DNA of 64,000 bases from Photobacterium indicum (GTDB lineage: Bacteria; Pseudomonadota; Gammaproteobacteria; Enterobacterales; Vibrionaceae). How positions within the stretch are numbered: position 1 is the first letter of the stretch; each line of letters opens with the position of its first letter. Below the pieces are notes generated by a model. The model searched no databases. It worked only from the letters and a program-made list of their open reading frames with translations, and had not been told where the DNA came from. The stretch lies in contig NZ_PYOC01000002.1 of NCBI RefSeq assembly GCF_003026215.1, forward strand, positions 124,001 through 188,000, written 5' to 3'. The position numbers and the translations under genes were made by a program. Below, piece by piece: positions 19,901-26,700 of the stretch.

Positions 19901-21676
19901 ACTGCTCTAACAAAAAACACCTCAGCAAAACTGGACAAGAACGATAAAGTGCTTGTAACTGGTGGTGCTAAAGGCGTTACGTTTGAATGTGCATTAACAC
20001 TGGCTAAACAGTGTAAATCACACTTCATTCTTGCAGGTCGTAGTAAGCATATTACGACAAACGAACTGCCAGAATGGGCACAAGGTAAACAAGCAAACGA
20101 GCTAAAGCCAGCAGCCATTCGCCATATTCAAACATCTGGCGATAAGCCAACACCAAAGAAAGTAGACGCGTTACTCAAACCTGTATTAAGCAGCCTTGAA
20201 ATTAACACTGCTCTTTCTGCATTTGCTAACGTGGGTGCGAGTGCTGAATACATAAGCCTTGACGTATCAAACAGTGACTCTGTTGCTAAAACATTGTCTC
20301 AGTTCAATGATATTACGGGTCTGATTCACGGCGCAGGCGTGCTAGCTGATAAACATATTCAAGATAAAACGCTTGATGAGTTAAACCTTGTTTATGGCAC
20401 TAAAGTAGGCGGCCTTGAAGCTGTGCTTAACGCATTAAGCAGCGACAAGCTAAAACTGGTTGCGATGTTCTCATCAGCAGCGGGCTTCTACGGCAACACT
20501 GGTCAAAGCGATTACGCGATGTCCAATGAAATCTTGAATAAAGCAGCATTACAGCTGTCTGCACGTAACCCTGAAGCTAAAGTAATGAGCTTCAACTGGG
20601 GACCGTGGGACGGTGGCATGGTAAACGCAGCATTGAAGAAAATGTTTACTGAACGTGGTGTATACGTGATTCCTCTTCAGGCGGGTGCTGAGCTATTTAG
20701 CTCTCAGCTGCTAAGTGAAACAGGTATTCAACTGCTTGTGGGTACAAGTATGCAAGGTTCAGACAACAAGGAAGCCGCTGTAAAAAAGCTTGATGCGGAG
20801 TCTGTGCTAGTAGCAAAGAGTCCGCTGAATTCAAGCATCACTGTAACACGCGATCTTGACCCGAAGGCAATGCCTTTCATCAATGATCACTGCATTGCCG
20901 GTAACCCAGTGTTACCGACAGTGTGTGCCATTCAATGGATGCGTGAAGCAGCAGAGCAAGTGCTAGGGGCGAACGTTACTATTCGCAACTACAAACTGCT
21001 TAAAGGCGTGATCTTTGATACTAATGAAGTACAAACACTCACATTGACACTGACGCCAGACGCAAAAGCAACGGATCAAATTAAAGCTTTGATCAGCTGC
21101 CAAGGCCGTCCTCAGTATCAAGCGATGTTGGTTGTCGAATCCGTATCAGTTGCACAGGCTAAAACCTTTACCGCGGATTCAAATGAACCCGTGACAACGG
21201 CTGAAATCTTATACAGTAATGGCACCTTATTCCATGGTCCACGACTGCAAGGCATCACAACGGTTGAACGTTTTGATGATGCTGGTTTGCTAGCACAGTG
21301 TCAGCTACCAACAGTTGCTGATACAGACTGTGGCGTATTTGTACCAACCCAACACCTTGGTGGTTGCCAGCCTTTCGCTGAAGACTACTTGCTACAAGCA
21401 ATGTTGGTGTGGGCACGCTTGAAATACGGTGCTGCTAGCCTACCTTCAGCAATCGGCGAATTTGTTTCTTATGAACCAATGCAAGCCGGTGATAAAGGTT
21501 GGTTAGAACTCGACGTAATTAAAAATACGTCGCGCTCACTACAGGCTAACATCTCGCTTTACCATCAAGATGGTCGTTTAAGTGCTGTTATGAAAGGCGC
21601 AAAAGTAACGATCAGCAAAAGCCTAAACGAGGCATTTTTGGTGAAGTCTGAGCCAGAGAAGGAGCTTCTGTCATAG
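13967..21676 (+). CDS. pfaA: PfaA, multidomain polyunsaturated fatty acid synthase subunit
   Basis: PfaA is the core of the iterative PKS-like complex that makes EPA or DHA de novo. In order, the 2,569-residue chain has a ketosynthase (about 30-460, nucleophile Cys223 in DAACAGS, later HGTGT and the NFGFGGTN-type motif), a malonyl acyltransferase (about 590-890, Ser697 in GHSFGE), a charged Glu/Lys and then Ala/Pro-rich linker, five tandem acyl carrier proteins (phosphopantetheine serines 1254, 1353, 1452, 1556, 1662 in LGIDSIKR), a ketoreductase (about 1990-2250, nucleotide loop VTGGAKG, catalytic Tyr in QSDYAMSN), and a C-terminal dehydratase-like region (FINDHCIAGNPVLP). ATG 13967 sits 7 nt after GGAG. 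The stop shares a base with the pfaB GTG start. Confidence 0.97.
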   Translation: MSQTPKTTSESQEDTRLNKRLKDMPIAIVGMASMFANSRYLNKFWDLISEKIDAITEVPETHWRPEDYYDANKSTPDKSYCKRGGFMPEVDFNPMEFGLPPNILELTDTSQLLSLIVAKEVLADAKLPEAYDRDKIGITLGVGGGQKISQSLNARLQYPVLKKVFKNSGISDEDSEMLIKKFQDQYIHWEENSFPGSLGNVISGRIANRFDLGGMNCVVDAACAGSLAALRMALSELVEGRSEMMITGGVCTDNSPTMYMSFSKTPAFTTNETIQPFDIDSKGMMIGEGIGMIALKRLEDAERDGDRIYSVIKGVGASSDGKFKSIYAPRPEGQAKALKRAYDDAGFAPHTLGLLEAHGTGTAAGDVAEFSGLNSVFSEGNDEKQHIALGSVKSQIGHTKSTAGTAGLIKASLALHHKVLPPTINVTSPNPKLNIEDSPFYLNTQTRPWMQRVDGTPRRAGISSFGFGGTNFHIVLEEYTPEHARGDKYRQRQVAQTLLFSAASREALIASLKETSANIANDSVNLETLAESHGLRSIEESHARLGLVVKTSEELNTQLAQAISNLESQTKTHWQLPSGTSYRESALVNGNDSAKIAALFAGQGSQYLNMGRELACHYPEMRQQLAKADQVFGQNKKTALSQVLFPIPTFNKESTQAQEALLTNTANAQSAIGVMSMGQFELLTQAGFKADMVAGHSFGELSALCASGVISQDDYYQLAFARGNAMAATPAEGDSGTMYAVILDADKLADVEKCISAFEGVSIANYNAPTQLVIAGPTDNAQLAAKALTEQGFKAIPLPVSGAFHTPLVAHAQKPFATAIDKATFSTPTLPLYSNATGELHKNDGKVIKKAFKQHMLQSVRFSTQLEAMYDAGARVFVEFGPKNILQKLVEKTLTNKADELCTISINPNPKGDSDQQLRLAAVQLAVVGISLDNIDPYQAEIAPPAATSPMNIKLNATNYISPSTRAKMAKSLATGEVSTKTEIVEKVVEKIVEKEVIKTEIREVPVAAAPTQAVTVQAAAPAVATTAPAQVVTQTTAQLPVGDASLHAFFSAQQQAAELHQQFLAIPQQYGDTFTALMTEQAKMATAGIAVPESLQRSMELFHQHQAETLKAHAHYLELQASSNNSALGMLTSQAPAHQVPVYQTPVQQVSVAPAPAAPVVATPVATPAPVKAVVPTQQSAPVASAPVASAPIAAPVAQTVKPTPVVQAVAQAVVQTANPEQVMLEVVAEKTGYPTEMLDLDMDMEADLGIDSIKRVEILGTVQDQMPNLPELSPEDLAECRTLREIVTYMNSKMPAASSAATVTSAPVASNGLDATQVQSTMLEVVAEKTGYPTEMLDLEMDMEADLGIDSIKRVEILGTVQDQLPTLPELNPEDLAECRTLGEIVSYMNSKLPAASAVAATVASAPASNGLDATQVQSTMLDVVADKTGYPTEMLDLAMDMEADLGIDSIKRVEILGTVQDQLPGLPELNPEDLAECRTLGEIVDYMNSKLPAAPVQNVAVQTAAPVAAPASHGLDAAQVQGTMLEVVADKTGYPAEMLDLAMDMEADLGIDSIKRVEILGTVQDQLPGLPELNPEDLAECRTLGEIVDYMNSKLPAVSTQNVAVQTATVSVAAAPASNGLDAAHVQNTMMNVVADKTGYPAEMLDLAMDMEADLGIDSIKRVEILGTVQDQLPGLPELNPEDLAECRTLGEIVTYMQSKLSNTSAVAAPSAPAVENLVESIAETSNVELPPHSEVALKKLPAVDKLVDCFSKEACIVITDDGHNAGVLAEKLSANGLQVAVVRSPLSAASPLNSEIASYTLASIDDASIKTVISDIESKQKAIGGFIHLQPLAADVKTDKTTAVTLHAAAKESISIAFLFAKLLKTQLNAATNRSAFFTVSRIDGGFGYLNAEQLINAELNQAALSGLTKTLSHEWSTVFCRALDVAPTLDARHLAEAVTAELFDIDTHTVEVGLADANNGESGRATLIATDAGTALTKNTSAKLDKNDKVLVTGGAKGVTFECALTLAKQCKSHFILAGRSKHITTNELPEWAQGKQANELKPAAIRHIQTSGDKPTPKKVDALLKPVLSSLEINTALSAFANVGASAEYISLDVSNSDSVAKTLSQFNDITGLIHGAGVLADKHIQDKTLDELNLVYGTKVGGLEAVLNALSSDKLKLVAMFSSAAGFYGNTGQSDYAMSNEILNKAALQLSARNPEAKVMSFNWGPWDGGMVNAALKKMFTERGVYVIPLQAGAELFSSQLLSETGIQLLVGTSMQGSDNKEAAVKKLDAESVLVAKSPLNSSITVTRDLDPKAMPFINDHCIAGNPVLPTVCAIQWMREAAEQVLGANVTIRNYKLLKGVIFDTNEVQTLTLTLTPDAKATDQIKALISCQGRPQYQAMLVVESVSVAQAKTFTADSNEPVTTAEILYSNGTLFHGPRLQGITTVERFDDAGLLAQCQLPTVADTDCGVFVPTQHLGGCQPFAEDYLLQAMLVWARLKYGAASLPSAIGEFVSYEPMQAGDKGWLELDVIKNTSRSLQANISLYHQDGRLSAVMKGAKVTISKSLNEAFLVKSEPEKELLS
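17626..19080 (+). repeat. Five tandem ACP-coding repeats inside pfaA
   Basis: Five copies of a roughly 297-318 bp unit encode ACPs joined by Ala/Pro linkers. Serine codons fall at 17726, 18023, 18320, 18632 and 18950, a spacing of 99, 99, 104 and 106 codons. The third to fifth copies are nearly identical over their cores, while the linkers differ in length. Such a DNA-level tandem repeat can gain or lose units by recombination. Confidence 0.95.
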
Positions 21677-23760
21677 TGGCTGATACTTCTAATAAAGCGA
21701 TGCCATTGCGCATCGCTCTTTTAGCCCAAGCAGCAGACGCTGCTGGGCTTTCTGCCGATATTTTAGTGTCATTACCAGCAATTCAACATATTGCGGTTGA
21801 TGGCAATTTCAATGCCGCGCTTCAAACTGCGATTCAAGCTGTAAACCAAGGTCAGTTGGTTCAACTTACCCTTCAATGTAAGCCAAACGAACCACAACAC
21901 CGTTTACTAATGCTTAACGGTTTAGCTGCAGCTAAAAACAAAATCCACCCACACGCATATCTTGCAGGTTTTGCTGAAGGCTCTGTTAATAGTCTAGAAA
22001 TAGCCCTCAACCAATCTCGTCGCCAGAATGCCGATCTCAGTCATCAACAAACATCTGAAACATTAGCTGCCGATCAGCAGTTTTTGGCTTTCTTTAAGAT
22101 GATTGATGGTATTGCCAGCCGAACAATAAAAACAGCTGATAATACAAACCATTATTGGTTCACTGAACCGCATAAAGCACGCGTGGCAAGTTTAACGTTT
22201 AATGCCAATTCTGACTCAGAAAGCAGCTTGGTATTAACACAAGCAACAGGCTTACAAAAAGCGCAATCATTACTGAACGCCTCTCGCCTTTTCTTCATCG
22301 TGGCAGGGCAAAATGAAATAGACTTATCTGTACAATTAGAGCAGCTAAAGCAACGCTTAACAGGCTTCCCTGATAACTTGACTGCAAATGACAACGCCAC
22401 ACTTATTGCTTTAATGACAGAGAACTTAACACAGTTTCAAACTGACGTTTCGTCTGCCACTTCATCGATGTCACTACCGACTATCGTATTGCAAGGTGCT
22501 TCTGTTGCCGCTGTTTTGCAGGAAATATCTGCAATCAGTAATGCTTTACCAAAAGTAATAGCAGAGAAAAGTCATTACAAAACACCAGCCGGAAGTTGCT
22601 TCTCACCTGCACCCAATAGCAAAGGCGGTGTTACTTTTGTCTATCCAGGCGTTGGTACTGTATACCCTGGCATGTTCCGCGAATTTCATCAGTATTTCCC
22701 CGCACTTTTCGCACAACTAGAGCGCGAAGGAAACCTGAAAGAAATGCTGCAAGCCGAAAAAACATACGGTGAAAATCCAGCCGAAATGACACTCGGTGAA
22801 TTAGCCATTGCTGGTGTTGGTAGCAGCTACTTGTTAACCCAATTACTCTGCGAAGAATTTGCCGTTAAGCCTGATTTCGCTTTAGGTTACTCTAAAGGTG
22901 AAGCCTCAATGTGGGCGAGCTTAGGTGTGTGGAAGAACCCACATGCATTGATCGAGCTAACCCAAACGAGCCCAATTTTCACCACAGCTATTTCCGGTAA
23001 GCTAACCGCTGTTCGTGAAGCATGGCAATTAACTGATGCAGACGAAATCACATGGAATAGCTTTGTTGTTCGCTGTGATTCGGCGTCTATTGAAGCATTA
23101 TTACCTGAATTCCCGCGCGCCTACCTTGCGATTATTCAAGGTGACACTTGTGTATTAGCAGGTTGTGAAGCGACATGTCGTGCCTTACTCAAAAAGCTTG
23201 GCAAACGCGGTATTGCAGCGAATCGTGTAACCGCTATGCACACCACACCAGCATTAAGCCAGCATTCACAAGTCACCGAGTTTTATACTCAGCCATTATG
23301 TGATCAGCTACCGACGAACATTAAGTTCATCAGCGCGGCTGGGCTATTGCCTCAGAATCAAAACGTACCTGTAAATATCGACAGCCAAAGTATTGCCAAT
23401 TCGATTGCCGATACTTTTTGCACAACACTCGATTTTACCGCTTTGATTCGCACCGCCCGTGAACAAGGCGCACGTTTATTTGTTGAAATTGGTGCCGACA
23501 GACAAACCAGTACGCTTATCGATAAGATAAACCGCACAGATAACGTAACAACAGAGAGTTGTACTATCGCAGCAAATGCAAAAGGCGGCGAAGATATCGT
23601 TACTTTGCTTAAATGCATTGCCCAGTTAATTACGCATCAAATACCGCTGTCACTTTCACCCCTGCTTCAAGGGTTAGAAGAACAAGTGAATACACTGGAA
23701 TTACGCAGTGCATCTTCAGCTAATACCACACCGAACACTACACAAGGAGAGCCAGTGTGA
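21676..23760 (+). CDS. pfaB: PfaB, acyltransferase subunit of the PUFA synthase
   Basis: PfaB carries an acyltransferase domain and is thought to help determine which final product (EPA or DHA) is made. The 694-residue protein has a divergent N-terminal half and an acyltransferase domain from about 310. Its nucleophile elbow is GYSKGEASMW with Ser406, and a C-terminal stretch around RLFVEIGADRQTS corresponds to the end of AT domains. It starts at GTG 21676, overlapping the pfaA TAG by one base, and ends at TGA overlapping the pfaC GTG start (GTGA). Such tight packing indicates translational coupling and matched production of the complex. Confidence 0.95.
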   Translation: MADTSNKAMPLRIALLAQAADAAGLSADILVSLPAIQHIAVDGNFNAALQTAIQAVNQGQLVQLTLQCKPNEPQHRLLMLNGLAAAKNKIHPHAYLAGFAEGSVNSLEIALNQSRRQNADLSHQQTSETLAADQQFLAFFKMIDGIASRTIKTADNTNHYWFTEPHKARVASLTFNANSDSESSLVLTQATGLQKAQSLLNASRLFFIVAGQNEIDLSVQLEQLKQRLTGFPDNLTANDNATLIALMTENLTQFQTDVSSATSSMSLPTIVLQGASVAAVLQEISAISNALPKVIAEKSHYKTPAGSCFSPAPNSKGGVTFVYPGVGTVYPGMFREFHQYFPALFAQLEREGNLKEMLQAEKTYGENPAEMTLGELAIAGVGSSYLLTQLLCEEFAVKPDFALGYSKGEASMWASLGVWKNPHALIELTQTSPIFTTAISGKLTAVREAWQLTDADEITWNSFVVRCDSASIEALLPEFPRAYLAIIQGDTCVLAGCEATCRALLKKLGKRGIAANRVTAMHTTPALSQHSQVTEFYTQPLCDQLPTNIKFISAAGLLPQNQNVPVNIDSQSIANSIADTFCTTLDFTALIRTAREQGARLFVEIGADRQTSTLIDKINRTDNVTTESCTIAANAKGGEDIVTLLKCIAQLITHQIPLSLSPLLQGLEEQVNTLELRSASSANTTPNTTQGEPV

Positions 23761-26700
23761 GTTCTCAACATAGTACTGCTTCCCAAAGCAATAAAATTGC
23801 CATTGTCGGTTTAGCGAATCAATATCCTGATGCGGATACGCCAAAGGATTTCTGGCAAAACCTACTCGCTAAAAAAGATTCTCGCACCACCTTGAGCCCT
23901 GAAAAATTAGGGGCTAACCCTGATGCCTATCAAGGTGTACAAGGTGAGTCAGATCGCTTTTATTGTGATAAAGGCGGCTACATTCAAAATTTCTCTTTTG
24001 ATAGCAACGGATACCGTTTGCCAGTAGAGACATTTGAAGGTTTAGATGAAAGCTTTCTTTGGGCATTAGATACCAGCCGCAAAGCACTGGCTGATGCTGG
24101 CATTTCATTAGATAGCGCGGTACTTGAACGTACGGGTGTTATTATGGGTGCCCTATCGTTCCCGACTAAGCGTTCAAATGACTTATTCCTACCGATTTAT
24201 CACTCTGCGGTAGAGAAAGCATTACAAACCAAACTGGGAAATGAACACTTTTCATTAACCCCATCAAACGCAAATATTACTAGCCTTAATCCTGCAAACG
24301 GTTCTGCGGCACACAATGCCTCTAAGCTCGTTGCCGATGCACTGGGTTTGGGTAGCGCACAGCTTAGCCTAGATGCGGCATGTGCAAGTTCAGTCTATTC
24401 ACTGAAATTAGCCTGTGATTACCTAAGTACAGGTAAAGCAGACATGATGTTAGCAGGCGCAGTATCTGGCGCTGACCCATTCTTCATCAATATGGGTTTC
24501 TCTATCTTCCACGCTTACCCTGACCATGGTGTATCGGTTCCATTCGATACCAATAGTAAAGGGCTTTTTGCAGGCGAAGGCGCTGGTGTTTTAGTACTAA
24601 AACGCCTAGAAGATGCAGAGCGTGATGGCGATAATATTTATGCCGTTGTTAGTGGTATTGGTTTATCTAATGATGGTCGTGGTCAGTTTGTACTGAGCCC
24701 GAACAGCAAAGGACAAGTCCAAGCATTCGAACGTGCTTATGAAGCGACAAATTTATCACCAGAAAGCATTGAAGTCATAGAGTGCCATGCAACAGGTACA
24801 CCTTTGGGTGACAAAGTTGAGATGACCTCGATGGAACGTTTCTTTGCAGACAAATTAAACGGTTCTCAAGCTCCGCTTATTGGTTCTGCAAAATCGAATT
24901 TAGGCCACCTGTTAACGGCTGCCGGTATGCCAGGGATCATGAAAATGATCTTTGCAATGAAAGAAGGTGTACTACCACCAAGCATTAACCTTTCAACGCC
25001 ATTGTCATCACCTGAAGGTTTATTCGGTTCGCATACGTTACCAACTCAAGTTCAAGCTTGGCCAGACAAAGCAGGCAATACTGAACGATGTGCTGGTGTA
25101 TCAGTCTTTGGTTTTGGTGGCTGTAATGCCCACCTATTACTTGAAGCACATTCAGCTAACTCTGCAAGAAATAGCCCTGCAACAAATAGTCCTGCAAAGT
25201 CAGCTGTTTCAGCACCATTGAAAGTAACAGGCCTAGCGTCACATTTCGGTTCGTTAAAAACCATTAATGCGCTACATAACGCCATTACAACAAATACTGA
25301 TGCTTTTATTGCTTTGCCAAAGAAACGTTGGAAAGGCTTAGATCAACATCCTGAGCTATTAAGCCAGTTCGGATTAGATGCCGTTCCACATGGCGCATAC
25401 ATTGATCAGTTTGAATTAGATTTCTTACGCTTTAAAGTGCCACCGAATGAAGATGATCGCCTAATTTCACAACAACTTCTGTTGATGAAAGTTGCCGATG
25501 AAGCCATTCGTGATGCAAAACTTGAGGCGGGTCAAAAAGTCGCGGTACTGGTAGCAATGGAAACGGAACTCGAAATGCATCAGTTCCGTGGCCGTGTAAA
25601 TTTACATACCCAACTTGCTGACAGCCTACAGAACATGGGCGTTGAGCTTACAGGTAGCGAATACCAAGCGCTTGAAACCATTGCGATGGATAGTGTTCTG
25701 GATGCAGCAAAGCTAAACCAGTACACCAGTTTCATTGGGAACATAATGGCGTCGCGTATTGCCTCATTGTGGGACTTTAATGGTCCAGCCTTCACTATTT
25801 CAGCAGCGGAACAATCTGTTGCGCGTTGTATTGATGTTGCACAAAACCTCATGTCGCAAGAGTCATTAGATGCAGTGGTTATTGCCGCTGTTGATTTAAG
25901 TGGCAGTGCTGAACAAATCATCCTTAAAAACAGCGTAACGCCTGTTGCATTACATGCGCAAGACAGTGGCTGGAATGTGGGTGAAGGTGCGGGTGCTATC
26001 GTTCTTGTCGATACTGACAATACGCAGACTCAAAACAGCTACGGTGAAATCGCTGCGCTTGATTTTGGCTCTGCCGCTCAGAGCAATATCATTAGCGATC
26101 GTCTGTTAACTACTGCGGGAATTACAGCAAAAAACGTCAACCTACTGGAGCTAAACCAAGCACCAGAAAGCATTGATGTCGTGCAGTTTCCACTGCCATC
26201 AGCAGTGCAAACTCAGGCTAACCAACGCTTAGGGCATTGCTATGCTGCATCTGGTATGGCGAGTATTCTTCATGGCTTGTTAAGCCTGAATACAATACCT
26301 AAACAAACTACAATATCCGACCTCAATACTGCGGTATCTAAAGCGGCAATCGTGGCTAACGTCAGCGAAAACCAATGCTCTCAGCTGCTGTTAACCCAAA
26401 CCAGTTCTGAAACTCAGTCATTAACCGCTCGTCTAAATAGCGAACTGGCTAACGACTCAAAACGTCAATTAATTAAGCAAGTTACCCTTGGTGGACGCGA
26501 TATTTATCAACATATCGTGACAACCGAACTTTCTGACATTCAACAAATTCAGCAGAAAGTCGCGAATACGAAGCCGAAGATTCAGAAGCCTCGCATTCAA
26601 GCTATTGCAAAACCCGTAGCTCAACCACAGAGCATCGAACAGCCAGCAGCAGCTCCATCAGTATCCCCGATTCTGACAACACCACGTCAGACGCCGATTA

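Noticed and set aside
25580..26020. 146-codon antisense frame inside pfaC
   Set aside because: It mirrors the strongly biased codons of the ketosynthase-like domain; no start signal or family.
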